DNA of 64,000 bases from Gonocerus acuteangulatus (GCA_946811695.1 OX328123.1:14994038-15058037); one strand, 5' to 3'; counted from the stretch's first letter, positions 32,063-42,989 are shown. Notes: generated by a model from the sequence alone, not told the origin. Translations and numbers: made by a program.

Positions 32063-32441
32063 AATTTGAGCCACCGTTTTGTTCGGTCTCTAGGGGTTTT
32101 GAAACGCAAAATTTCCTAGTCGGCACTTCCGGAGTGCGTCATGACGTCAACCTTATAAGCGGGATTCCTCCCTATGGAGGGAAGGAGGAACCGCGCTAAA
32201 ACATGAATAAAATAAAAAAAAACAAAACCACGATTTGTCTGAATCACTCTCTTGCGATTACGAACTATCGGGGTCACAATGTGTGAAAGACTTGTGCAAA
32301 AAAAAAAACTACATATAAAGAAACAGCGTTAACGCACTGTTTGTATTGTAGCAATACATACTATGGTGATCACATACATTACATTTTTACTGCAGGATAA
32401 AGAAATAGCAAAAACCAATATGATGCCCAACAAATATGATA

Positions 32442-32920
32442 TCAGGCTGTACCGTATGAAATGTCAGTTTTGGACTTGCCGATTTCCTTCAAATGTTGAG
32501 GCCCCTACTCCGAGTTCTTTGGCATATTCCCTAGTGCTTTTTGAGGGACATGCTTTAACTCTTTCTTTCAGGTGGTCATTGTCAAGCTTGGTTTCTGGCC
32601 TTCCTCGTTGTCAAGGTCAAAATTTCCCCGTTCCCTCCCCGAACACCGTGTTATTGTTCATACACGCCTCGGCAGCGCTATGACCGAGCTTAAATTCATA
32701 ACGAAAAATAATACGGATTTCCGTTCAAGTCATAATTTAAGTTTTATTTTTTTCTCAGAGGATCGTTCTCACAACACAGTACGCAAATTACTGATTAAAC
32801 AATAGGAATAAAAGAGCTTTAATTCTATATGAATAACAATGACGTTTGTAAATAACGAAATAAAAAAGGGAAAGGGTTAAATCGCAAAGTAAACAAAACA
32901 TTTCATACGGTACAGCCTGA
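32442..32920. mobile_element. MITE with 23-bp terminal inverted repeats and TA target
   Basis: Left end TCAGGCTGTACCGTATGAAA plus TGT, with the exact inverse at 32898-32920. TA flanks both ends (32440-32441 and 32921-32922). About 480 bases, with no transposase. The TA target suggests a Tc1/mariner relative, but the terminal sequence is not one I recognise. Confidence 0.8.
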
Positions 32921-32922
32921 TA

Positions 32923-33374
32923 GTAAATAGAAGAATCTGTCTTACCTTTAGGACATTCACTCCCTAGAGGGAACACGGCATTGAAGGGTGAGAAGAAAGG
33001 AAGAGGTCGAAGGAGAGGATTGAGGGAATTATGGGAAAATCTGACCATTTGCCGAGAAGGCAGCCTGCAGAATAAAAGCTGGAACCGGGCATAGAATATG
33101 CTCCGAAAAAGACAACTTGATAACACCAAGAGACGCGGATTACCATAGACCGTGAGAGAAGCTACTGGCATATGAATCACCAAATATATTGTGTCGGGAG
33201 CACATGGTTATAGCGGCAAGGTAAAATCTCTCTTGCAGCAGTCTGTCATAGGAACGGCGGGCTAGGAAGTATCTCATAGATCATAGGCCCGCTGGTTCCT
33301 TAATGAAAATACCAGCGACTCGTATAATGTGTCGCAAAAAATTAAAATTTTTGAGAACGCTTTATTAAAAATTT
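32923..33374. other. Unassigned DNA, no gene
   Basis: A 131-codon minus frame crosses the border of the MITE above and is not a credible gene. Confidence 0.45.
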
Positions 33375-33570
33375 AAAGTGAGGCTGCACAAATTAATTTA
33401 AAATGAGGCTACCAAAATTAATTTAAAGTGAGGCTGCCCAAATTAATTTAAAGTGAGGCTGCCCAAATTAATTTAAAGTGAGGCTGCCCAAATTAATTTA
33501 AAGTGAGGCTGCCCAAATTAATTTAAAGTGAGGCTGTTCAAATTAATTTAAAGTGAGGCTGCCCAAATTA
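33375..33570. repeat. 25-bp minisatellite
   Basis: Eight tandem copies of AAAGTGAGGCTGCCCAAATT-AATTT. The last copy leads directly into the larger 123/134-bp repeat, which contains one copy of the same unit. Confidence 0.9.
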
Positions 33571-34410
33571 ACAGGGTTGCTAAACCACACAGCTCTTTTA
33601 TCAGTCTTTCGATAAATGTTTATATGAATAATAATTGAATAATAATTAATTCTAGAAGAAGAAGAACACTTTACTAAAAATTTAAAGTCAGGCTGCCCAA
33701 ATTAACAGGGTTACTAAACCACACAACTCTTCTATCAGTCTTTTGATAAATGTTTATATGAATAATAATTAATTCTAGAAGAAGAAGAACACTTTATTAA
33801 AAATTTTAAGTGAGGCTGCCCAAATTAACTGGGTTACTAAACCACACAACTCTTCTATCAGTCTTTCGATAAATGTTTATATGAATAATAATTGAATAAT
33901 AATTAATTCTAGAAGAAGAAGAACACTTTATTAAAAATTTTAAGTGAGGCTGCCCAAATTAACTGGGTTACTAAACCACACAACTCTTCTATCAGTCTTT
34001 CGATAAATGTTTATATGAATAATAATTGAATAATAATTAATTCTAGAAGAAGAAGAACACTTTACTAAAAATTTAAAGTGAGGCTGCCCAAATTAAAAGG
34101 GTTACTAAACCACACAACTCTTCTATCAGTCTTTCGATAAATGTTTATATGAATAATAATTGAATAATAATTAATTCTAGAAGAAGAAGAATACTTTACT
34201 AAAAATTTAATGTGAGGCTGCCCAAATTAACAGGGTTACTAAACCACACAACTCTTCTATCAGTCTTTCGATAAATGTTTATATGAATAATAATTAATTC
34301 TAGAAGAAGAAGAACACTTTATTAAAAATTTAAAGTGAGGCTGCCCAAATTAACAGGGTTACTAAACCACACAACTCTTCTATCAGTCTTTCGATAAATG
34401 TTTATATGTA
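33571..34410. repeat. 123/134-bp tandem repeat
   Basis: Seven copies of a unit containing GTTACTAAACCACACAACTC, TCAGTCTTTCGATAAATG and TTCTAGAAGAAGAAGAACAC, and ending with one 25-bp unit. Spacings measured at AACACTTTA are 123, 134, 134, 134 and 123. The two sizes differ by an 11-base TTGAATAATAA-type segment. Confidence 0.9.
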
Positions 34411-35869
34411 TCTTTTTGGTTTGATCTTTAAGGCTCGAAGTCCTGTTTTAATTGAAAGATTCGGTTGCTTCTGGGAAAATTCGAATAATAATTAATTGTA
34501 GTAATAATTAGTCCTCAGCTTAATTTGTTTTAATGAAAATAACAAACATTCTCATGGCAAAGTTGTACTAAGTTTTACAAACAAATGGCAAAAAAAAGTT
34601 CTTTTTTTCAGCAGCTTAAAATGAATTTAGAACCTTTATATTACGAAAGGTAAATGTTGGCTATATAATAAAACAACCCACTAGGTATTGTTTAAATTTA
34701 TTTGATAGTTTCTACATAATAAGTTTTCATTTTAGTTATCACCGAGAAAATTGATATTTTTCAAATTGTCACAAAGTTTTTTCAAAAACATTTACTGCTA
34801 TTTTTCAAAGCTGCGAATCAATTTTAACGTTCCTAAATTACCAAAATTCTTTTGACACATTGGAAATGTTTCTATATTCAATACTTTTGGAATTATGAGC
34901 GAATGAAGTACAAATAAACGCGATTTTTTCGATTATTGTCTTATTTAAAAAAAAAGAAAAAGAAGAATTATTTTTGACAATTTACTGATTTACAAGTATC
35001 TGAATTGTTGTTCCGAAAATATTTTTACAGAAATTGCCGTGTCCCCTCAAAAAATCCATCTAAAAACAGATGTACCCTGGTCAAAGCCGGTGTTTCCAAA
35101 ATCTTGTTCTAAACTGTAAACTAACATTTATTGTAGGGTGAAAATGTATTATTTGTCTTGTTGCCTATTTTATAAGCTCTGGAAAACAGTGCATTAATTG
35201 GCTCATTCGGTAATGACAAGAATTTAAAAATAAAATGTCACTCCTCCTATCTTATCTAAGATGTCTCATTACATGTTAGTTAGGAAACCAACTCATTATC
35301 AATGACATTTTTTTAATATTAAGTATGGACCTTGAATTCACATGGAGAATTTTGCTCTTTATATAACCATCTCATTTATGGAATCTGCCCGAATATGATT
35401 CTTGAAAAATTGAACATTTTTCCTTGTGTTATATAAAGGAAAATTGTTCTAATACAACACTGTCTGAGGATAAACAGCATTGGTTGGGGGGGGGGGGTCA
35501 CCCTGAAGTATTTGTTTGAGAATAGCAAATGGCGACAAGGTATTAAATTAATGAAAACGCAATTGCAAATTGCCCTGGCCTTGTCCTTGGGATGTATTTA
35601 CTCTATGATACACGCGGCAGACATCTTCAATAGCTGCTTTCATGGAAAAACCCTTGACATTGAAGTCAAGGTGGTAATTATAAACCTTTATCTCTAACAA
35701 CACGGATATGAGAAGCCAATTCTTCCTTAGGCTCTTCCTCCTAAAAAAAAAGTCCCTATTGAAAGAACTGCTTCATTTTAGTGAATTTTAGTAAAACTTA
35801 AGATTTGAATCCGTAATTTTAAACTTAGACAGCTTTTCTATATCCTATTTCTCATAGGAGTCTTATATT
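34411..35869. other. Unassigned AT-rich DNA, no gene
   Basis: A 61-codon frame at 35512 has no motif. A G-run of about 11 lies at 35487-35497. Confidence 0.4.
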
Positions 35870-36095
35870 AGCACTTTCCTCCGAAGGAAAGTAGCTATTG
35901 AAGTTGCACTCGTCACGGAATTTTTTGATAAACATCCTCAAATCTTTATCGATCCTTCCTAGTAGACACCGAATTTTACCCCTGTTATAATTTATGTATA
36001 TACGAGACTTCCTGGATCAAGAAGTACATGTGTGCTAAGTTTGGTCCAAATTGGTCAAACGGTGTGGATTCGTATAAGTAACAAACAGACAGGTG

Positions 36096-36167
<72 letters not shown>

Positions 36168-36770
36168 TTAAACGGGGGTAACTTCGATCTACTAGGTAGG
36201 ATCGATAAAGATTTAAAGAAATTCGTGTCCGTTAAGACGATACACACCAGAGTTTTACGAACACAAGGTATGGTTGAAAAAAAACGTCTGACCTTCAGGA
36301 AGAAATGACGTTTTTTTCTCCTAGCCGAATCCCAACCATACCTAGTCTTCGTATCACTGCAACTGCTAACTATCTCCATCTCCACCAGTTTTATTTTTTA
36401 TTTTTTGCCAAGAAACTTGGTATGTAGTAGTCCCCCATCAAACGATTGAACGAGTTCGTTAACCAGCAAAATTGGCCCATCCGGAAGGGGGATTTACTCC
36501 GGAGCCAAAGTAGTTATTTGCCAATAACAGATGTAGTTTTTGCAATATTTTAACAAAATTCGATATTTGTAGTGTTCGACTGAAGAGAATTTATTTTTTT
36601 TTTTTTTTTAAGAATAAACTAAATCGGACCATTAGGGGGGGGGGGTTTACTCCGAAGCGAAATTACTACTTGTCTCATACCGGTCGTAATTTCTGTTGTA
36701 TTGTAACAAAACGCGGTATACGTCCTGGGTATCTAATAAGAAAGAAGGTCTATATGAGGGGGTTACTTCG
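35870..36770. mobile_element. Family H composite (inverted pieces around an RTE-like tail and (TA)n)
   Basis: 35870-36000 is the inverse of the family H end (GCACTTTCCTCCGAAGGAAA, ATCGATCCTTCCTAGTAGAC). 36003-36095 resembles one module of the RTE-like element at 11708 (TGTGTGCTAAGTTTGGTCCA, GGTGTGGATTCGTATAAG). 36099-36165 is (TA)n. 36166-36210 is a plus-strand family H block. 36425-36740 is inverse family H. At least two insertions are combined. Confidence 0.65.
36265..36342. mobile_element. Short copy of the CCTAGCCGAATCCCAACCAT element
   Basis: GTATGGTTG at the left and CTCCTAGCCGAATCCCAACC-ATAC at the right. The interior is only about 50 bases, so it is a deleted copy of the element at 29331-29582. 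Confidence 0.6.
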
Positions 36771-37375
36771 TACTATGCTTAAATAGAATTCTCCCGCCAA
36801 AATCTCCCACTAGGAGAGAGAGTTGTTGAGTTCTGATTTCCACCACTAGGGGTGCTGTATCTCCTTTCTGCGTTATTACTGTATCCCATTCCTTTTATTA
36901 TTCACCAAGAACAATAGATGAAAATGTGAAGTTTTTGTATATTTATTAAATAGTACCACGCCTAAACAAAACTCTGGAAAGAAATTAATTACAAATGTAA
37001 TAGAGCAGAACAATTCATGTTTTATTTTTTTTTTATAAACGTTATTATAAGCAAATTATTCGGGAAAGCTCTCGACATTTCCCAAATTCTGAGGAAAGTG
37101 CGCAGTTATGCAGCTCCTGCGTGATTGAATTTTACGTTTTAAACGCGTTAATGTACCATTCCTAGGGTAGTGGGTTCCATTTCCACTTATGGTGCTGGCT
37201 TGTCCTTTATAAGAACGACAAGTATTATCTCTATGCTGGATAAAAAAGCCCAAAAGGAGAAAAAAATAAACAAAATAACCGGCCTCTTTTGAGAAGAGAA
37301 ATTATTTACTTAAAAATTAAGTTTAATGTACTAATGTTTTGTGATGCTACAAACACTGCATTCTAATCAATCGTT

Positions 37376-37470
37376 CGAAAATTCCTTTCAGGTCGGTTAA
37401 AAAGGTTTTTGTACTAATTGCCGAAAATTCCTTTCAGGTCGGTTAAAAAGGTTTTGGTACTAATTGCCGA
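37376..37470. repeat. 46-bp unit, two copies
   Basis: CGAAAATTCCTTTCAGGTCG begins at 37376 and again at 37422, nearly identical, with the start of a third (CGAAAATT) at 37468. Confidence 0.9.
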
Positions 37471-37814
37471 AAATTAAATTTTGATGATGAGTTTTAAATG
37501 ACTTTATGAATTGCAATGGAATTCCAGGAATAGAAACTACGGGAGAGAAGAAGTAGTTCTTACAAGGCTTTGAATAGGACATACACTTTTTTTCTTTTTT
37601 TTTTTTTGTCCTTCTCTTCCCCCGTTGTACCTTCGGCTGCCCTATACCAGCGGTTCTTCCAATTTGTATTCATTTAAATTTAGAAGTGTGCCATCAGGGT
37701 ATCCAGTAGCTGTAACAACCCGCTAGAGAGCCGTTACAGCTACCTTTGATTTCCCTCCCAGCCTGTTTGCTGGATGTTTTGCACTTGCCAAATCAATCAA
37801 CGGGCGCCTGCAAT

Positions 37815-37853
37815 TGGGACCCCACTGCCTCTGTTCAGTGAGGTCCCAATGAT
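37815..37853. repeat. Hairpin
   Basis: ATTGGGACCCCACTG pairs with CAGTGAGGTCCCAAT with one mismatch and a short loop (CCTCTGTT). Confidence 0.8.
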
Positions 37854-39084
37854 ATCCTAATTAATAATACTAATTAATTTATTTAATATTTACAGAATTT
37901 GGTTTTTCTTATATTTTAATATCTAATAATTATATAAGAAAATTGTAAAAAATTATGTACACTTTATTATATATTTTTTTTTATATATACATTATATTCT
38001 AATTTATGTTCTTAAATTACTAATATTCTCATTGGAAACTTCCCATCTTAAGCTATCCTAGTGGAAACTTCCCACCTTAAGGACATACACTTCTAACCCA
38101 CTTCCATTAGGCCTTGAATTTATTGAACTTAATATTGCCTTCGTCATAGATTTTGTTTTGATAAAATTCTACCCCTTTATTATAAATTTCTTTTTCTTTT
38201 TTTTGCATTAACTTCTTCCGCCTGCTGTGCTCGTTTGTCTCATACTTTACCATAGGATCGATAATATAAGCTTCTTTTCTGCTTAAAGACAATTATGTCA
38301 GTGTTGTAGGAAAACCGTCATCATCTAAGCCATGAACCTTTTCTAGGGATACAAATTATTTTTATTGGAGAGGTACTTTTGTTGCTTTAAATTAAGTACA
38401 GAAAGTCATAACACCATATTTTTGAATAAAGCACATCCAAGAGAGTTCTCTGGGTAAGTGTTTGAACATTTAATACATCCTTAGGTTAATGGAACTTACT
38501 TATTACTATAGGAAATTAATTTTATTAAACAAATCTAAAATTTCGTTTTCCAAGTAAGCTTTGGTTCTATGAGAAACTATTTCCTTCTAATGGAGAAGCT
38601 TAATGTTAAAATGCAACAATGCAGTTAGGAGACTGGTGCAAGAACAGAAAGCACCTGAGGTGAAAGGAAGCTGAGGGTCGGGCCTGACAAGGACGAGCAA
38701 GGCCGTGTCCCGTTAATACTAACCTCATGGAATACGGTTCTTGTAAACCGTTCTTCTTACAGTTCCATGCACGGATTATGAGTGCAGTTCCGTAGCTTCT
38801 AGAGTCTCATATATTCAAAAAGAATCCATGTTTAACGTTCCTTAACTCGCGGTCACCTGTGAGATGAACCTGGCTCCTAATTTTGGTTCCCAGAAAAAAG
38901 CGCCAGAGGTTTCCCCCTCCTCCTACAATCTTCCTGTTTTCCCATTCTGCTGTCGTCAGTATAATTAGCGCGGTTCCTCCCTCCCTTCATAGGGAGGAAC
39001 CCCGCTTATAAGGTTGATCTCATGAAACGATCCGGAAGCTCCGACTAGAACCCCTAGAGACCGAAAATAACTGTGGTTCAAATT

Positions 39085-39087
<3 letters not shown>

Positions 39088-39161
<74 letters not shown>

Positions 39162-39162
39162 T
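39088..39162. repeat. (TA)n inside family X copy C
   Basis: Two TA runs with TTTA interruptions, at the same internal position as in the other copies. Confidence 0.95.
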
Positions 39163-39894
39163 TTTTTTTCTGTTCGCGTTTTTCCAGCCCCCCTAATGGT
39201 CTGATTTTGATGAAATTTGGCACAAAAATCCTTCTTCTAATTTGAAAGTTCAAGTTCGTTAACCAGCAGAATTCGCTCACCGGAATATGGTTTTCGGAGC
39301 GAATGTCGCGCGAAAAAAATCGTTCCGCTTATTTAATATGCTTGCAAGAACTCGTTTTATAGGCTTGTTGGCCTAGGAAAACGAATGAAACCATTTTCAA
39401 GGCGATAGCTTTAACCGTTTTCGAGAAAACGGGAAAAATAGGGGTTGAATACCATTTTTGGTTTGGGAAGGGTTAGAATAAAATATTTTATTAACACACA
39501 TGAAAAGTTTTGGTAACTTGGTATACTTTCTTTAATATCTCGAAAACGGTTGAGAATATTGGCAAGCGGAAGGTTACCATTAGAATGCTTACTAAATTAT
39601 CTACAAAAAAGATTCTAAAGACAGTTTTGATTAGGCATTGTCAATTGGAGAAATAAGTGATTAAATCTTCAAATGTGTTTGTTTGGTTCTTTTGACCGGG
39701 TTTTCGTTGTTGTGTAGCTCACATTTTAATGGGTTGTTGGTTTTTTTTTTAAATTGTATTTAATTATAGAATTAGTATTACTGTAGAAGAAATCAAGAAA
39801 ATTTGGAACATTTTGATATTTGTTTTGATATTTGAAATAACTATTTGTAGTTGTGGGGTTGGCCAACCAGTGGTGGGTGAGATTCCAGGTATAA

Positions 39895-40701
39895 GGGTAC
39901 GTTCATGGTGAGGATTGATTCTGCGATGCTACGATAGCTACTCCGATGAGCGCTGCCCCGATGTATTCTACATCGATGGAGGGTGTTCATGCTGACTCAC
40001 CATTGCATTGGTTCTTGCTGGGAGTAAAGTAACCTTCAGCAGTGAATTAGCTTTTGTTTATGAAAAAGCTCTGCTTATGTTAGTGAGAAAAAATGAGACG
40101 AAATTCCAAAACAGTCAACTTTAATGCTTAATAACTTTTTTCATAGTTGAGAGAATTGATTTTGATCATATTAAACTTTTTATTAATAAATATTACTTGC
40201 CATTATCTTATATGAATTATAACCGTAGATAACGAGTCAAGTAGTAATAGATAACCAGCAAAGAACCTATAAGCTAATCAGTAAGCTTATCAGCGAGTAC
40301 GAGTAACTGTTATAAATCACTACTGCTACTTCAAAAGTAACTGGATGTGGTCTTCGCAAAAAGACCCAATTTTCTTTCATCTCGACAACGAAATTACCAA
40401 AAAAGAATAATCACACAAGATGAAGTAATGAGAGAGGGTAGGTGACCTGCGCACTAGAATCCTTTTGAAGGAACCAATCACAGTCAGGCCCACATCGCGG
40501 CTTCCCTCCTCACTGCGAAGAGAAAACAAAATATTTGTTCTTCCCCGCGGTCACTGCGCGGGTGCGAGAATAGCATCGGAAGTAAGGATCCTCACTATGA
40601 ACACTCCCACCTTAATACATGTGTTTGTTTTACATCGGGGCAGCGCTCATCGGAGTAGCTATCGTAGCATCGCAGAATGAATCCTCACCATGAACGTACC
40701 C
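39895..40701. mobile_element. Harbinger-like MITE with 71-bp inverted repeats and TAA target
   Basis: The left end GGGTACGTTCATGGTGAGGA continues to CCCCGATGTA. The right end is the inverse over 71 bases with a single mismatch. It is flanked on both sides by TAA (39892-39894, 40702-40704); a 3-base TWA target duplication is characteristic of PIF/Harbinger elements. The interior lacks a transposase. Part of it (40150-40360) is shared with the element at 21054-21662. It is inserted in family X copy C. Confidence 0.85.
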
Positions 40702-40860
40702 TAAGGGTTCGCTGCCCCTTGGTAACGGGCCCTTTGTTTACGGGGGAAAGGTTAAACCAAAATAATAACGGTTTCTATTTCAATCTTCCCAAATGACACT
40801 AGGGATAGGAACTGAACCGCGCTAAGATGACGCAGTTCCTGTGATTTGGACTTCCCGAGA

Positions 40861-42360
40861 TAAATAAAGCAATAGTTTACGTATAAATCCCCTCTCAGGT
40901 CACTGCGAGACTATTGTAACTTATTAAATTCCCTTATTCATTCATTAGATTATTTTCATTTCCTAAATCAGTGAAATGTTTTAATCAAAATAATTTAATT
41001 TCTTTAATTTTATCAAATAAATGCAGAGAAAACTGGGGACTTATGAGCAGAATTCAGAAAGTAATGACTCCAGATCTGCCATATATCTTGTGTTCAGCCT
41101 TCCAATCTTGTATCAGGTAGGATTAGAAAATTTGCGAGTCCTGTAAAGATTCTACTAATGCTAGGAGAAGCACTAGATACTTCTGTGTATCCTCCAGGAA
41201 ATATTTATGTTTGGAACATATAATAATTGTTATAGATCGAATATTCGTACATCATAATACAAGTTCTTTTATTCTAATCTGAAGTTTGGCTATGTGTTAT
41301 AGTAACCTTCAATTAATTATATTTTTTTACGTATACTAGTAATTTTCATTTGTAAAATATAAATTTTATTATTATTAATTATTAAATAATAATTTTTAAA
41401 TGCCACTTTTTCAAATTTACGGGCGTTGCCACTTCATTATACCGATGTCCCGTTCCAAGATGTGCTTTCTTGAAATACAAGTTAATTATTTATTATCTTA
41501 ATTATGGGTTTTCCTCGTTATTCCCTTCGCAAATATACAAAAATTACGAAAAAATATATTCGTTAATATTTTTTCTAATGCATCACCTCACAGGTGACCC
41601 GCGAGTACATTTGTACCTATAGGCACCGCAAGTAACGGAAGGTTAAAGAGACCTTTTGCAATTTACATTAAGTGTGTCTCTTTGTAGGCGTGAGGGGGTC
41701 AAAACAGTGAGAAAGATGTCAATCCATTTGAAATGGCCCAGAAAAAAATTATCTGGTTGCTTGAACATTTTAGAAAAAATTGATATTTTTACCAGCAATT
41801 ACATATGGAATCACGATTTCAAAAACATTTTTATTTTATTTTTTAAAGTTTTTAGGTAGCAGTCATCTTTGTTTCGCCGCGCATGCTGATTTTTGAGTTT
41901 GTAGGGTCTATCTTTAATTTCCTCTTTACTATTTGATTATTTTGAAGTCAAATACCTGAAAACTTCCATGACCAGAAAACATCTGTTTGAATTTCTCAAA
42001 AGGCAGCTTTTGAGGGTAATTTATTAGCATAAGGGGATCTATATCAAGGTAGATTTTTGGCATGATGATAAACCTTACTAAGTATCTTGTATTAAAAGTA
42101 TTCTTAACCCTGATAATTGTTCCATTTTTTTTTTTTAAATTTTTAAACTTCAAATTTTTGCAATTGTTGATGACTTTAGGCTTTATTATCTCTGGTATGG
42201 GGCTTGATAAAAATCTAATATTTTTATATGTTATACTTCGTCGTATCATAAAACTACTGTAAGTATTTCTACCTGTATATTTGAGTACTTTCGTAGCTAT
42301 GAATTTTTTAAAATGGTCCTTTTTGTGCCTATTTAACAAATGCTTAATCTTGAACTATTT
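40861..42360. other. Unassigned AT-rich DNA
   Basis: No supported gene apart from the weak open frame at 41929-42339. (TTAA)-rich low-complexity sequence at 41340-41400. Confidence 0.4.
41929..42339 (-). CDS. Unrecognised 136-codon open frame
   Basis: I do not recognise this product. It starts MLNRHKKDHFKKFIATKVLK and ends FQVFDFKIIK. It is lysine- and isoleucine-rich, basic at the N-terminus, with no signal peptide and no membrane segment. It is the longest frame in the window outside satellite or recognised element sequence. The A/T bias makes a long chance frame plausible. It lies just left of the palindrome at 42364. It may be an exon, a piece of an unrecognised element, or chance. Confidence 0.25.
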   Translation of the reverse strand: MLNRHKKDHFKKFIATKVLKYTGRNTYSSFMIRRSITYKNIRFLSSPIPEIIKPKVINNCKNLKFKNLKKKNGTIIRVKNTFNTRYLVRFIIMPKIYLDIDPLMLINYPQKLPFEKFKQMFSGHGSFQVFDFKIIK

Positions 42361-42363
42361 ACA

Positions 42364-42430
42364 AGGTTGGGATTGTCGGGGTTTGGTCACTGCTTTCAAA
42401 GCAGTGACCAAACCCCGACAATCCCAACCT
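42364..42430. repeat. Perfect 33-bp-arm palindrome
   Basis: AGGTTGGGATTGTCGGGGTT and on to GCTTT (42364-42396) is exactly inverted at 42398-42430 around a single C. The right arm (ACCAAACCCCGACAATCCCA) is a diverged copy of the 58-bp unit found at 43065-43822. The sequence continues as a unit to about 42467 (CATCAACGGTCAACCATC). Confidence 0.95.
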
Positions 42431-42499
42431 TCCATCATCAACGGTCAACCATCTTCTCTCAATTGAACTATTTACTTTTAATATAATTTACTTTTTTCA

Positions 42500-42556
42500 T
42501 TGATAGGAGATCGGTGACCATTGGTGATGCGATGGTAGAAATTGTCAGGGTTCGGT
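42500..42556 (-). repeat. Diverged 58-bp unit, inverse orientation
   Basis: GGAGATCGGTGACC and AATTGTCAGGGTTCGGT are the inverse of GATCTCC and ACCGAACCCCGACAAT of the 58-bp unit. It lies between the palindrome and the SINE. Confidence 0.7.
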
Positions 42557-42783
42557 AGTTATTTCTTAATTTTTTTTTTTTTTATTTATTTATTTATTTT
42601 TTTTTTTATTTTTTTTTTACGGCGCATCTACATCAAGGTCATTAGCGCCGACATCCAGGGTGCAGCGAAGAATTTTACCAGCGAGCCGTGGGATGATAAA
42701 ATTCCTGCGGGAATCGAACCCACCATCTCCCGCTTATGAATCCAAGGCGCTAGCCATTAGACTACGGGAGATCCCAGTTATTT
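42557..42783 (-). mobile_element. tRNA-derived SINE (family 2), minus strand
   Basis: On the minus strand: GGGATCTCCCGTAGTCTAAT, B-box GGGTTCGATTCCCG, and a body ending GATGCGCCGTAAAA with an A tail (T-rich on plus, about 42570-42619). The B-box-to-body spacer lacks about 8 bases (AACCTCCG) present in the other copies. Direct repeats AGTTATTT at 42557-42564 and 42776-42783 are the target duplication. Confidence 0.92.
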
Positions 42784-42825
42784 ACTAATTTAATAAAACT
42801 ACTTTGGTCACTGCTATTTAATAAA

Positions 42826-42905
42826 ACTACATTTTATCAGAAAAATGGTTTTATTGTGCCGACGTTTCGGCTTGAACTTCAAGCCTTCATCAGGGCTGTA
42901 AAAAA
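42826..42905. mobile_element. Element end with GACGTTTCGGCTTGAACTTC / CTTCATCAGGGC
   Basis: TAAAACTACATTTTATCAG, GGTTTTATTGTGCCGACG, then TTTCGGCTTGAA, CTTCAAGCC and TTCATCAGGGCT. Related blocks at 43830-43895 (plus) and 43915-43985 (inverse) flank the other side of the 58-bp array, suggesting that the array arose inside or beside such an element. Confidence 0.65.
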
Positions 42906-42932
42906 CAAGTAGGACGGATGTAATACTGAAAT

Positions 42933-42946
<14 letters not shown>

Positions 42947-42987
<41 letters not shown>
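42947..42987. repeat. (TA)n microsatellite
   Basis: TA run bordered by CATACATACA and by CACAAATACACA tandems. Confidence 0.95.

Positions 42988-42989
<2 letters not shown>

Larger units (their letters stand above)
30783..32201 (+). mobile_element. Family X copy B (most complete)
   Basis: It opens AAAAAGTCCGACTCGCAGGA and CTTAGCGCGGTTCC near 30830, runs through the same blocks as copy A, and closes with a GGAACCGCGCTAA end after a hairpin at about 32161-32200. TTAGCGCGGTTCC at the start and GGAACCGCGCTAA at the finish are exact inverses, so a 13-base terminal inverted repeat is likely. The SINE family 1 body sits at the (TA)n site inside. No open frame with recognisable motifs, so it is non-autonomous. 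Confidence 0.75.
36771..38960. other. Unassigned DNA with small repeats
   Basis: No gene. 37060-37130 is an inverse of 9997-10065. 37570-37602 is a T-rich run that could be the A tail of a minus-strand retroelement extending to about 37860. 38033-38082 repeats GGAAACTTCCCA-CTTAAG twice. Confidence 0.45.
38966..40860 (-). mobile_element. Family X copy C, minus strand, interrupted
   Basis: On the plus strand it begins TTAGCGCGGTTCCTCCCTCC with the family hairpin and runs backwards through GGTTCAAATTTG, (TA)n at 39088-39160, GTTCGTTAACCAGCAGAATT and TTTCGAGAAAACGG. After a nested 807-base MITE it finishes near CTGAACCGCGCTAAGATGAC at about 40815-40835. Total length about 1.9 kb, of which about 0.8 kb is the insert. 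Confidence 0.75.

Noticed and set aside
32788..33183. 131-codon minus-strand frame
   Set aside because: It crosses the end of a MITE (32442-32920) and has no motif; probably chance.
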